DNA of 64,000 nucleotides from Pomphorhynchus laevis. Lineage: Eukaryota; Acanthocephala; Palaeacanthocephala; Echinorhynchida; Pomphorhynchidae. The notes below the pieces were generated by a model. That model had not been told where the DNA came from. It saw only the letters and a program-made list of their open reading frames with translations, and did no database searches. The stretch spans positions 62,001 through 126,000 of the forward strand of contig WNNJ02001618.1 of assembly GCA_012934845.2 (NCBI GenBank), read 5' to 3'. Shown here one piece after another: positions 30,246 to 41,039 of this stretch; positions within the stretch are counted from its first letter, which is position 1, and each line of letters opens with the position of its first letter. Both the position numbers and the translations under genes were made by a program.

Positions 30246-30832
30246 TTTTTATAATTTTTATTTCTTGAGAGAAGATAACAGAATCAGGGTTAATGGGCCC
30301 AAAATACAAATGCTTGAATTCAAAGTCATTAAACCATTGGATCTACCGCCTTAGACATTCATTCATTAGTTCAGTTTCCCAAGCACCACGAATTTGCTCG
30401 CACAAATCTGATTCCAATACATTTTCTGAACTGCGCAACGCACTCAGAATATGGCTGGTTGTTGCTCCTAGAAGCTATCTTTGCCGTCCTTTTAAATACT
30501 TTGCTTGCATCAGCTCCGAGCCCTCCTAATGCTGACATAATGACCGGCAGAAATATTGCTCGTTCAATCTTTGTTACTCGTTCCGAGTACTTTGAGATCT
30601 TCCTCAGTGCATGGTATCCAAACGCAGCATCAACGGACCTCAGCGCATACGACCTTGCAAATGGGTTGAATATCGATACGTCCATCAAGGACACCTCATT
30701 CTGTATTTCGAAAAGACGGTGGCAACTTATGTCCAACCTCGCGTTCATATCCCTTAATGTAGCCTAACACGAAAATACAATGTTTGAGTCCAGCAGTGTT
30801 AGCGCAGGCTGACATATAGATTAAATAATATA
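30246..30832 (-). mobile_element. CXC-REL LINE copy i, 5'-truncated
   Basis: This copy lies directly downstream, in element sense, of copy j and in the same orientation. It carries the endonuclease (30371-30766) and a 3' UTR with the motif at 30285-30300. The left boundary abuts the end of copy h, with a short Naiad-like stretch (GGGTATAAATATAGATTAAT) at 30226-30245. Confidence 0.8.
30371..30766 (-). pseudogene. REL endonuclease fragment (copy i)
   Basis: The frame reads TLRDMNARLDISCHRLFEI, SLMDVSIFNPFARS, YHALRKISKYSERVTKIERA and MSALGGLGADASK. Both acidic REL positions are present. One stop lies shortly upstream of the ATLRD segment. The C-terminal Ser/Arg tail is only partly recognisable. 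Confidence 0.85.
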
Positions 30833-30911
30833 ATATAGATTAAATCATTTTTTTAATACTATAATTTATTTATTTAAATAATATCGTAAGTTCTACAACA
30901 TATACAATTAA

Positions 30912-30929
30912 GGTTCCCGCTAATGGGCC
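30912..30929 (-). other. Conserved 3'-UTR motif, copy j
   Basis: The sense sequence GGCCCATTAGCGGGAACC lies about 45 bases after the ORF. It differs from the copy A version at a single position. Confidence 0.8.
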
Positions 30930-30972
30930 TTTCGATTCAAAATATAAAATTTTTAATAATGGTCAATCGAAA

Positions 30973-31856
30973 TCATTGCAAAACAATCCTTTCTGGATTG
31001 TTTCCGGTGCGATTTTCTGTCATTTGATATTGTGTTCCCATTCTTGTGGAACTCACGCACATCAATACAAATTTTGCTAGTGTAAGTGATATATGTGCTC
31101 GCAAGGCTCTTATGCAATCACTGTAAGGCAGTATTCTCCACTCTGCAACTTTTGTGGACATCCAGCGCATTACCTTATCAGCTTCTGGTGCCATTACACC
31201 GGTAGCGGAGAAGACCATCGGAAAGAAAGCGGATCGTTCGATTTTGCTAATTCGTTCAGCGTACTTTGCAATTTTCCGTTGTTCGTGGTAGACATTGCAT
31301 TCTCGGAGTGTTCTGTTTGAATGTGAAGGTGCAAGTGGGTTGTATATACAAATGTCCAAAAAGTACCGCACCATTTTCCCGCCATATAAACCCCGGCAAA
31401 CAATATCTGATCTTGCCTGAATGTCAGTACATGTCGTTGATCTCTCAAATACGTGGTTTCGGGGTACAGATTGTAATATCGGTTCTGTAGAAATATCACA
31501 ACACACTTTAGCGAGTTCGCTAGCTAAAATATCACGAACAATGTTATGCCTGATAATTGTGACACCTCCGTTCGACATGACATAGCATGATTAATTGTGG
31601 ATGGTGATCCGCATGCACATCTTTGTGTTGCATTTCTTAGTGGAAGATTATATCTAGCACACATGGCATCTTGAAATTCTTGGGTTGTCAGTTGTGTATG
31701 TTTGTAGTGTGTCGGTTGATTGTTACACCAAGATAACGTCACACGTTGTGAAGCATATATCACGACTTGCTTCTTCTCAGCGTCCAAACTTGTCAATGTC
31801 CTCTCATATTTTAGGCGAGATGCTAAATTTCTTTCCTGTTTTATCTCGGCAACCAC
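30973..31856 (-). pseudogene. CCHC and REL endonuclease (copy j)
   Basis: The region encodes a CCHC (CACGSPSTINHAMSC), RHNIVRDILASEL, ARSDIVCRGLYGG, YFLDICIYNPLAPS and ATGVMAPEADK. One frame change near 31565 splits it. The D of the RSDIV motif and the D of LDICIY are kept. The C-terminal tail extends further than in B (to NNPERIVLQ). Confidence 0.85.
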
Positions 31857-31867
31857 ACATTTCTGAG

Positions 31868-31920
31868 CATTTCAAACGCACAACATATGAACCTAGGTTC
31901 ATATGTAGTGCGTTTAAATG
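31868..31920. repeat. Near-perfect palindrome at the Naiad 5' end
   Basis: Bases 31868-31894 mirror 31895-31920 around ACCT/AGGT, with the core CATATGAACCTAGGTTCATA. The right arm is ordinary Naiad coding sequence, also seen at 35293 and 52300. The left arm is therefore a short inverted copy added at the 5' junction. Confidence 0.85.
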
Positions 31921-31946
31921 TACATTAAAACCACTTTCTGTCTAAT

Positions 31947-32948
31947 ATGAATAAAATACTTAAAGTAATTAAAGCACACTTTAAAAAATATTGCAAGGTA
32001 ATCGAAATTAATACTGGTATAAAACACTATTTCAGTATTAATTCTACAAAAGAATTTTTAGAACAGACAAAAGGAATAAATTTTCAAAATATAAATACAT
32101 ACGATTTTAGTACTCTTTATACAAATCTAGGTTTAGTAGATATTAAAGAAGCGTTAGTAAAATTAATTAATCTTATATTCGGAAAAAGATATACATATAT
32201 ATGTTATAATAATTATAACGCCTATCTAACAAAAATTAAGCCATCAAATAAATATAAATATATGGATAACATTGAATTAATAGAATCCTTAAATATTTTG
32301 ATAAATCAAAATTATTAAAAAGTAGGGACATCTATATTTAGACAAGTAAAAGGTGTTCCAATGGGTGGTAATAGTAGCCCAATTATAGCTGACTTGTTTT
32401 TAAGCTTTATAGAATATGAATTTGTTCATAACTGTGTAAAAACTAAATCTAAACAATATAAATATATGAAATATATGTTTCGATACATTGATGATATATG
32501 TGTATTTAATTCTAATAATTTTTATTCAATTAGTGAGCACATTTATCCAGAAAGCCTTATTCTTAACAAAACCAATATTAATGATAAAGAAGGTGTATAT
32601 CTAGATATAAACATTAAATTAACATTAACTAAAACTACTATTAATTTATATCGTAAAGATGACATATTTAAATTTACAAGAAACATATTTTTGCATGAGC
32701 ATTCATGCATACCATATAATATAAAATATAATACATTAAATAATGAAATTTTAAGAATTGCAACAATATGTAATGATATTGGCTTTCTTCAAAATCATTT
32801 AAATAATTTAATAGATACATATTTTAAACTAGGTTACTATAAAAATAACATCAAGCAGAAAATAGTAAAATATATAAATCAACACAATAATATAAAGAAT
32901 AAATTTAAACTCTTAAGTGGCAAATTTTTATGGATGGATAATAAATAA
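31947..32948 (+). pseudogene. Naiad reverse transcriptase (copy N1)
   Basis: PLE-type RT motifs are present: YDFSTLYTNL (motif A), GVPMGGNSSPIIADLFLSFI (motif B region) and YIDDICVF (motif C). The C-terminus ends KFLWMDNK, as in N2. One in-frame TAA (32316-32318) interrupts the segment just before the GVPMGG region. Codon use is extremely AT-rich. No GIY-YIG follows the RT, in contrast to canonical PLEs. Confidence 0.88.
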
Positions 32949-32987
32949 TATACTTTGTATTAGAATAAGATACTATATAGTTATTTC

Positions 32988-33090
32988 AGAGGAAATACAT
33001 CATTAGCATGTATTTGGCCCCGCTGCTATGTTGGGTAGAGGAGTTAGGGGCCGAAACCTGATAGCATAGCAGTTCCTCCTGATGACCTCT
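32988..33090 (+). ncRNA. Conserved structured element in the Naiad 3' UTR
   Basis: The box can form a hairpin, AAATACAT with ATGTATTT (32993-33000 and 33008-33015). Two crossing helices are also possible: GGCCCC/GGGGCC (33016-33021 with 33047-33052) and CTGCTATG/CATAGCAG (33023-33030 with 33065-33072). AGAGG and CCTCT can close the ends. CTGATGA occurs at 33079-33085 and GAAAC at 33053-33057, but not in a standard hammerhead order. The box recurs in the other Naiad 3' ends. Function is inferred only. Confidence 0.6.
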
Positions 33091-33307
33091 AATTCTTATT
33101 ATGATACAACGTCTGTTATTTATTAGTCAATTCATAAAAATGACGTTTATTTTAAATTTCATTTTTTTAACTTGATTTAAATTATAGAAAATCTAAAAAC
33201 AATTATTAATTTTATTATTTAATTATTAAATTTTGATTTAGCATTATTATGTTTTGTTTATTTTATAATTATATTAAATACGTAGACTCAGTTAGCTGAT
33301 TTAATTG

Positions 33308-33600
33308 CCTAAACATGTTCCCAACATTCCCATAATTAGGGGCGTACATATCCGTATCGAATGCTGATATTCCATCTCGGCTTCTTCTATGGGATTTGAT
33401 ATTCCTATTCCTCCATGTTTCGTGGGCAGCATACATATCTCCATGATTTCTTTTTCAACGTTGTTTGGTCCAAGTAAATTGGGAAGGAGAATTTTTTAAA
33501 TTTATTTCTTAAGAGGTGGGAACCATGATCCCTCTGTAGGGCATGCGCGCATTAAGTACCTCCATTTATGTTAAAGCGCGTGAACAAAAACGTAATTGGC
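33308..33600. other. Unassigned stretch between two Naiad copies
   Basis: No domain, repeat or RNA is recognisable here. It is less AT-rich than the flanking Naiads and contains no long frame. It may hold the 5' UTR of copy N2 or a remnant of the target. Confidence 0.4.
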
Positions 33601-33665
33601 TATTTGAGCATCAACTACTGCGACTACGCTTATGTTTTCCACTATCCTAACCGAAAGTTTGATTT

Positions 33666-34998
33666 TTGATTTCGCAAAATTCTCAATGTATTCGGCTGTT
33701 CCACAAGGAGACCCAAGAAACGGCAATTACTTCTGGCGTGATGTTCAAGCCCGTTTCCCTGAATAATTGTTTGGCCTCGTCCAGGTTATTTGAATGTATT
33801 AATAAATTGCATTTCGGGACGTATTTTTCCATATTTGAAAAATACGTAAGTACTAATGATTTCAATTTTAGATCTTTTAAATGTAACAGAAAAAATTGTA
33901 TAGTTGGTGATGTTATTAATAATAATTGTATTGTAAGTAATACAACAAACAAATGTTTTTCATTAAATATTAATAATAATTGTAACTGCAATACCGCAGG
34001 TGTAGTGTATCCTATACAATATACATGTGGATTGCAATATATAGGAAAAACATCAAATGTTAAAAACTAGGTTTAGGCAACACATATATAATATACAGCA
34101 TAATAGTCAAACTATATTTCATAAACATATGAGATTAATAGGACATGATATTAAAAACTGTAAATTATTTATTTTAGAACATATTATCAAAGAAAACATA
34201 TCAATATTAAATCAAAAACTATTAGAAAAAGAAGATTTTTGGATTAAAACGCTTAATTCCATGTACCCATTAGGATTGAATGACGTGGTACAAGGAATTG
34301 GCAGAAGTAGTATAATACATAATAAACAACTATATTATAATAATCCGGTTAAACGCAAACCAAGAAGTCATGGTGATAAAAGGAATAGGAAAAATAGAGT
34401 TAAAAATATTAAAAAAGATATGTATATAAATGAACGATTAGAAATATTAAAACAACTTTTAAGTGATAATAAGCTAAAAGATCTTTATGTAAATATAAGA
34501 AGTTTTTCTAAAGATATCATTTGTTCAATAAATCAAAAATTAATTAACGACTATGATAGGCTAAGTTGTATAATAGACAGTTATTGTAATACAAAATACT
34601 ATAATCGTACAATAAATGTTAATAATAACAATAGAAAATATACATTAACCATAAACTTCATTAATAAATGTATAGATAACATAAATATAGCCGGACTTTT
34701 AAATAATTCTAAAAGTAAAGAAATAATAGGGTCAGATTTAAGTAAATATATTCCTAAAATAAGGTATAAACTCCTACCACCATTAGGACGAAAAATTTGT
34801 AATTATAATAAAGAATTAAAATCAATATGTAACGATAATATTAGAAACATAATGGAAACAGAATGCAATTGTAAAAGTCTTAGTATTGGTAAAATAAATG
34901 AACATATATGTACCCATAATCTAGAATTAATTGAAAATTGTAAATTAAGAAAGCTGCTTTCAAAAGGGTATAAATATAGATTAAATAATAACAACTAA
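33666..34998 (+). pseudogene. Naiad N-terminal GIY-YIG endonuclease and linker (copy N2)
   Basis: A Cys-rich segment (FKCNRKNCIV, NNNCNC) precedes AGVVYPIQYTCGLQYIGKT, the GIY-YIG core. After one frame change near 34055 the domain continues with RFRQHIYNIQHNSQT, HKHMRLIGHD and LEKEDFWIKTLNSMYPLGLN, where the Arg, His and Glu positions typical of the fold are visible. The linker of about 250 residues is Lys/Asn-rich and has conserved ends (NINIAGLLNNSKSKEIIGSD; ENCKLRKLLSKGYKYRLN). The endonuclease is expected to nick target DNA. Confidence 0.88.
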
Positions 34999-35099
34999 AT
35001 TAAAGGATAACTACTAAATTAAAGGATAACTATATAATAACAACTATTGATAAAGCTAGTAATAACTTTGTCTTCATATGCAAAAAGCTTTATTATGAT

Positions 35100-36335
35100 A
35101 TACTAATGAACGAGGTTAATATAAATGATTTAAATGTAAATCCAACATATGAACGTAGTGAGTTGAGTTTTGAAATAATTATCACAAGTCATTGTTCTAT
35201 AATAGATAAGAAGGATATAAAAATTAAATCAGATAATAAAACTATACCTATATTATATTAGAATCCAAAATTACATAAAAATCCAATAAAACCTAGGTTC
35301 ATATGTAGTGCTTTTAAATGTACATTAAAACCACTTTCTGTTTATATGAATAAAATACTTAAAGTAATTAAAGCACACTTCGAAAAATATTGTAGGATAA
35401 TCGAAATTAATACTAGTATAAAACACTATTTCAGTATTAATTCTACAAAAGAATTTTTAGAACAGACAAAAGGAATAAATTTTCAAAATATAAATACATA
35501 CGATTTTAGTACGCTTTATACAAATCTAGATTTAGTAGATATTAAAGAAGCGTTAGTAAAATTAATTAATCTTATATTCGGAAAAAGATATACATAAATA
35601 TGTTTTAATAACTATAACGTCTATTTAACAAAAATTAAACCATCAAGTAAATAAAAATATATGGATAAAATTGATTTATTAGAATCTTTAAATATTTTAG
35701 TAAATCAAAATTATTTAAAGGTAGTGACATCTATCTTTAGACAAATAAAAGCTGTTCCAATGGGAGGTTATAGTAGTCCAATTATAGCTGACTTATTTTC
35801 AAGCTCTTTATAATATGAATTTGTTCATAACTGTTTAAAAAAATAAATCTAAACTATATAAGGATATGAAATATATTTTTTGATTTATTTATTTAACTCT
35901 AACAATTTTTATTCGATAATCGAACAAATTTATACAGATTTCCTAATTCTTAATAAAACTAATATTAATGATAAAGAAAGTATATATCTTTATATGAGAA
36001 TTTGATTAACATTAATTAAAACTACTATTAATTTATATCGTAAAGATGACATTTAAATTTACAGGGAACATATTTTTGAATGAGCATTAATGCATACCAT
36101 ATAATATTTTTAATATAATACATAAAATAATGAAATTTTAAGAATTGCAACAATTTGTAACAATATTGGTTTTCTTCAAAATCATTTAAATAATTTAATA
36201 GATGTATATTTTAAACTAGGTTACTATAAAAATACCATCAAACAGAAAATAGTAAAATATATAAATCAACACAATAATATAAAGAATAAATTTAAACTCT
36301 TAAGTGGCAAATTTTTATGGATGGATAATAAATAA
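35100..36335 (+). pseudogene. Naiad reverse transcriptase (copy N2)
   Basis: The segment starts with LYWNPKLHKNPIKPRFICSA-like sequence (one codon is a stop) and has YDFSTLYTNLDLVDIKEALV at 35499. The catalytic region after 35760 is more decayed than in N1, with deletions around the expected YIDD. The end (LSGKFLWMDNK) matches N1. It is unlikely to be functional. Confidence 0.8.
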
Positions 36336-36705
36336 TATACTTTGTATTATAATAAGATACTATATAATCAAATTTAATCAGAGGAAATACTCCTTTAGCA
36401 AGCATTTGCCCCCGCTGCTTTGTTGGGCCGAGGAATTAAGGGCAGAAACCTGATAGCATAGCATTTCCTCTTGATGACCTGTTAACCTTATTCTGATACA
36501 ACGTCTGCTATTCATTAGTCGATTCATAAAAATGACGTTTATTTTAACTTTCAATCTTTTATTTTAACTTGATTTAGATTATAGAAAATCTAAAAACAAT
36601 TATTAATTTTATTATTTAATTATTAAATTTTGATTTAGCATTATTATGTTTTATTTATTTTATAATTATATTTAATACGTAGACTCAGATAGCTGATTTG
36701 ATTTG

Positions 36706-38715
36706 TTTGAATACTGGAAGCGACTAGGAAGAACGGACGTATAATGGCGAAGAATTCCAGGCAAATGGCGCAGCTACGATAAAGTGCGGATGCCATAGTT
36801 TGTTTAGTTCAGAGGGACGTGGAGAAGTAGAGAATTACTTGATCCTAGCGCCAAGAGGGCAAAACGCGAATCATCAAGATAAGCAAGGTGTAAGTATAAT
36901 CGTGAGTGACAAAATAGAAGACGATAGGTAACAATACGTAAACGAAATTCAACATGAAGGTTAATTGTGGGACAAGATAAAACGGAAAGTTTATGGGAGA
37001 TATGGTCGAAGCGGCGAAGACGCAAGAAGATACGAGTAGCAGAGTTTATGATACGTTGGAGAGGTAAAAGCGCAGAATTGGAAGAATTGGCAAATAAGCT
37101 AAGGCAATAATCAATTCTGGGAAATGAGAAAGACGATATAACAACGAAACAGGAGCAGAAGTCGATTAACCTACGAATGCGACCAAGGTCACAAATAGAT
37201 ACGAATGAAACGTGAACTTTGTCATAAACAAAAGGTTTGAGTGAAAGGAAATTGTCGATGTGAATACCTAAAAAAAATCATATTGTTAGCGATTGGTGGA
37301 ATAATCGAATTCAGAGATAAAATAGGTGGAGTTATGTCGAGTTGACTTCGCCAGCTACGAATAGAATAACTGTAAAGGTGTTGAGGAACGGTGATATAAT
37401 GGAATGAATAGATTTTAGTACATACATAGGGATATGGTCGGCAGGCGAAAAGGTTTTAGGCATAGATAGAGGAGGACCTTAGATACTTCGCTAGAAGAAA
37501 CAGGATGAAGATGGAATAACTTAAGAAGAAATTTTCAAAATGAGCAAGACGAGAATTTATGATTTACATGGATAGAGGAGATGATCGTAGTGATTTTTGC
37601 CTGAAAATAAGAGGAGAATTCGTGTGGATCGATGGAGTACACATTAGAAGCGCGAGTAAGAAGAGATCAAAATCTTCTCCAAGTATACTTTTGAACGTAA
37701 AAGAGAGTGATGGGAGCGTCGAAGATTTAAGTAATGAACACGATGACTAGAGATAGATGTGTGACCAAGTTTGAGAAAACGAAAATACGACTCTAAATAA
37801 TGACGTCGAATTAATGCTTAGAAATTTTTCAGTCAGAGTCGAACTAGGGGCTTGCGAGCACCGTTTAGGAATTCTGGACTGATGAGGTAAAATAGAATCG
37901 AGGATGTTGAGAGCTCATTGGTGAAAAGTGTGGATAAACTATCAGCTATCAAAAAGGTTGCAGAATACGACAAGAGAAGGATAGCAAAACGCAAGAGAGT
38001 AAGATCGATGAATTGCCATGGTCGACGTTAGTGTGAGATGTGCGAACAGGAGTGAACGAGATAGTGATATTAACAAAGATGACAAAATGATCGTAACAGC
38101 CAGGATATAAGATTGTAGAGGAAGTGTATGCAATGAGACTGTTGAGAAAAGCGACAATATAAAGCGCGCTACTAATAATATGGGTAGGGCTGCTAGTAAA
38201 TGTAGACTAAAGTAGAACAGAAGACTTGCAAGTTTTACGGAATCTGAATCGGAAGGGCGATCTAGGCAAATGTTGAAATCACCAATGTCAATTAAAGGTT
38301 AATAAGAAAGTGAACGGTTTGATAGTAGATCGGCGAGTTTATTAAACAATCGGTAAAACAGTGAATATGAACCTGGGCGATAGATGATTGCAAGTTAAAT
38401 AGGAAAAAGAAATGAAGATTTACAAAGGACCAATTCAAATATAGTACATGGTAAGGTGAAATCCATCTTTTAAGAGACGAAGAGATAAGAGCGAAGGCGA
38501 CGATTTCGCCATGATTAAAATAAGTAGTTGATTTTGTTGAATCAATGTGGCGAACGGACTCAACACAAGAAAATCCGAAAGAACGTAGATTAAGGATTGC
38601 AAGGTCGTCAGAATCAGAAGGGCAGGATTTAGTGAGACATAAATGATCTAGTGATTGTTGTGGGAAGAGATCGAGAAGTAGGAATAGTTACTCATCCAAA
38701 ACTTTGTCAAGGCGA
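36706..38715 (-). pseudogene. Decayed antisense L2/CR1-type LINE
   Basis: The antisense frame at 36804-37025 reads MRLRRFDHISHKLSVLSCPT, and later SSNSLLLHVP. It aligns with the C-terminal part of the LINE at 7.0-11.5 kb (LRLRRFDHTSYHLASLDLPT; CNSLLLHVP). Short matches to the endonuclease side of that LINE appear to about 38600 (for example DHFVIFVNIT beside DHFLVTLTLT). Stops and frame changes are very frequent, so this copy is much older. Confidence 0.65.
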
Positions 38716-39198
38716 ATGCTACAAATCCAGCCCAAGGCTCTATCTTTCCATCAGACAAAATTCTCCTTCTTGAATTTCCTCCGAAAGTAAGCCTGAGCTT
38801 GCGATGAGAGGTAGAAATCAAATTCGGTCAAACTCTCAATTCCATTCTGGGAAAGAGTTGGATTGCCTGAAAGAAGGCCACTCTGATGGGATCAAAGTAA
38901 AACCTCCTTCTAAGCAACGTATATTTTTCTAGCCGCCAGCAAATTAGGTCATTAGGGGGTCTGTTGTTGGCGCGACTGCTCAGTGCAAATGGGTTTCATC
39001 AACCACATATTATGTAGCAGTAATATGTCGAGGCATGAATTTGTTGTAGCGCAATGAAAGGTGGGAAATTGTGGCTTATGTTTAAGATCATCGTTCCTGG
39101 CTCTGCAGATTGCTGCATTAATCCAACGACAAGTTCTGTCGTTTAATTCACGAAGTAACATACTATAACGCTCCTTAATATCCGATCCAAGAGTTCAC

Positions 39199-39420
39199 GA
39201 TTCTTGTAAATTTTTCCTGACCGAATATAGACATTAACTATGCCAATACGCTTACCGTTCTTACAGAGTGATATAACTAAACAAGATAGGGCTGGACAAG
39301 AGTAGTTTAAAAGAAGGGAGAGGTGGAATTCTTGTAAATTTCTCCCGACCGAATATAGACATTAACTATGCCAATACGCTTACCGTTCTTACAGAGTGAT
39401 ATGACTAAACAAGATAGTGG
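39199..39420 (+). repeat. Tandem duplication of about 130 bp
   Basis: About 90 bases from 39199 (ATTCTTGTAAATTTTTCCTG onward) recur from 39329 with only a few differences. The second copy leads directly into a hairpin with a poly-C run. Confidence 0.85.
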
Positions 39421-39461
39421 AATTCGGGAGGTGCGAAAGCACCCCCCCCCCCGAATTCCAC
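39417..39461. repeat. Hairpin with a poly-C run
   Basis: GTGGAATTCGGG and GGTGC on the left pair with GCACC and CCCGAATTCCAC on the right, around a GAAA loop. The right arm contains a run of 12 C, longer than the left G run. The origin is unclear; it could be a foldback or a sequence artefact. Confidence 0.75.
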
Positions 39462-40320
39462 TGAAGAATATTCAGTGAAAAAGGCCCTTGATTACTTCCC
39501 ATTGCGTTGATTTAACCGGTGTGGGACGCCCTCCCACTTAGTCGAAACCAGAGGCTAAAATGTTGCCCTTTCCATCACCCGTTCCAACAGAAGAAGACAT
39601 TTGCCCACGGGCATTATCTTCGTTTCCCTGATTGGGACTGCCCAAAATGAGTTCGTGCGAACCAGCTGCTTTAGGTGTATTCACTGCGATGAACAATTCC
39701 TCTTGTTGGACATGACTGAATTTCTTTTGTTAGTCGTCGTTCTCTCAACTGGGGGAGCCTGGATGGAATTTCCAAGTTGACCAACTGAATACTTAACTAG
39801 GTTTTCAAGACTCTCGATGTATTCCTGATATCTCGAATCTATGAACTTCATTATGTCAGCAACAGGAATGCTTTCTTCTTTATTCCCGTGACAGTTTTAG
39901 CAAAACTGTTGTGCTTGGGCATATCCCGCCTGTGTCTCTTTTTGTTGTTTTTAAAGTGAATACATGTCTTTGATTATGCGAACTGCTCACCCCCGCAGTT
40001 CAAGCAGCACGATTTGCTCTTGCATTTATTCTTATGAATCGTACTTGATCCGCATACCCTTCATTTCAGGGGGAGGAGCAACTTGATGACTAGTTACCCC
40101 ACTGGTAGCAGTTATTACAGTGGGGAGTAAGTTACTGTATCTGTCTCAAATAGAGTAAATTTTAAGTTGTACCCCATAAAGGGGTTACCTTGAGTGTTCA
40201 TTAAAATTTAAGCAACATTCATCGGTGCGCAGCATAATGCTACCGGTATGGAAATACCATTCTTGCTAGTGATAAAGCGGATGTTGGAGATGTTATATTC
40301 TTTCTTTAGAGTTGATGTAT

Positions 40321-41014
40321 ATTCTGCTTTTATACAGGTAGCCTTATTCTTAATAGTATCAATAATAATGATAACGAATTATTAATCTAGATATAAACAT
40401 TAGAATAGCATCAATTAAAACTACTTTTAATTTATATCGTAAAGACGACATATTTAAATTTACAAGAAACAGATTTTTGCATGCCTTATATATACCTTAT
40501 ATTTTTATAATATAAAATATAATACATTAAAAATAAAATTTTAAGTAAATAATATTTTGACATAATATGTAATTATATTGACTTAAAAATACAACCAAAC
40601 AGAAAATCGTTAAATATTAAATGAAAAAAAATATTATTATAAATAAATTTAAACTCTTACGAGAAGAATTTATATAGATGATAAATAATATACTTTTAAA
40701 GGAAAAGATTACTAGATAAATAAATTTCATCATAGGAAACACGTCACTAGCGATTATTGGTCCCGCAGCTGTGCTGCGTTAAATCTGATAACATAGCAGT
40801 ACCTCGTGATGCCATCTAATCCTTATTCGAATACGTCGTCTGTTATTTGTTAATCAATTCATAAAAATTGATATTTATTTAAAATTTTAATAATAAATTA
40901 TATCGTTATGTAAGCATTAATTATAATATCTTATAACATTATTTATTATTTATAATTATTCAACTTTATTTTTAATTTAAATAGTATAAAATACGTAGAC
41001 TCAGTTAGCTGATT
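40321..41014 (+). mobile_element. Naiad PLE 3' fragment (copy N3, old)
   Basis: RT C-terminal coding traces (TAATTTATATCGTAAAGACG, compare N1) and a diverged 3' UTR ending CAGTTAGCTGATTTGATT are present. The conserved box is recognisable but altered near 40730-40830. Coding is broken. Confidence 0.75.
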
Positions 41015-41039
41015 TGATTTCTTCTGTTATCAATGCAAA

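Larger units (their letters stand above)
30835..31867 (-). mobile_element. CXC-REL LINE copy j, 5'-truncated by a Naiad
   Basis: The copy contains the end of the RT-endonuclease linker, the CCHC motif, the endonuclease and a 3' UTR with the motif at 30912-30929. A Naiad copy begins where it stops near 31867. It is head to tail with copy i. Confidence 0.85.
31868..33307 (+). mobile_element. Naiad-type PLE copy N1 (RT half and 3' UTR)
   Basis: This 5'-truncated copy carries the RT and a 3' UTR of about 355 bases ending CAGTTAGCTGATTTAATT. It inserted into the CXC-REL copy j. Its 3' UTR is nearly identical to the reversed fragment at 711-1047. Confidence 0.9.
33600..36705 (+). mobile_element. 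Naiad-type PLE copy N2, almost whole
   Basis: The order is GIY-YIG endonuclease, long linker, RT, 3' UTR with the conserved box, and the terminal CAGATAGCTGATTTGATT. A GIY-YIG placed before the RT is the defining permutation of the Naiad/Chlamys PLEs. Several stops and frame changes are present, mostly in the RT. The exact 5' end is not defined. Confidence 0.88.
38716..40320. other. Unassigned degenerate region with LINE ORF1-like traces
   Basis: No intact gene is present. On the - strand near 39980-40030 there is CKSKSCCLNCGGEQFA, and near 39790-39860 a charged segment, IMKFIDSRYQEYIESLENLV. These resemble the Cys motif and coiled coil of LINE ORF1 proteins, but this is weak. A 70-codon antisense frame at 38952-39161 has no recognisable domain. 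Confidence 0.4.
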
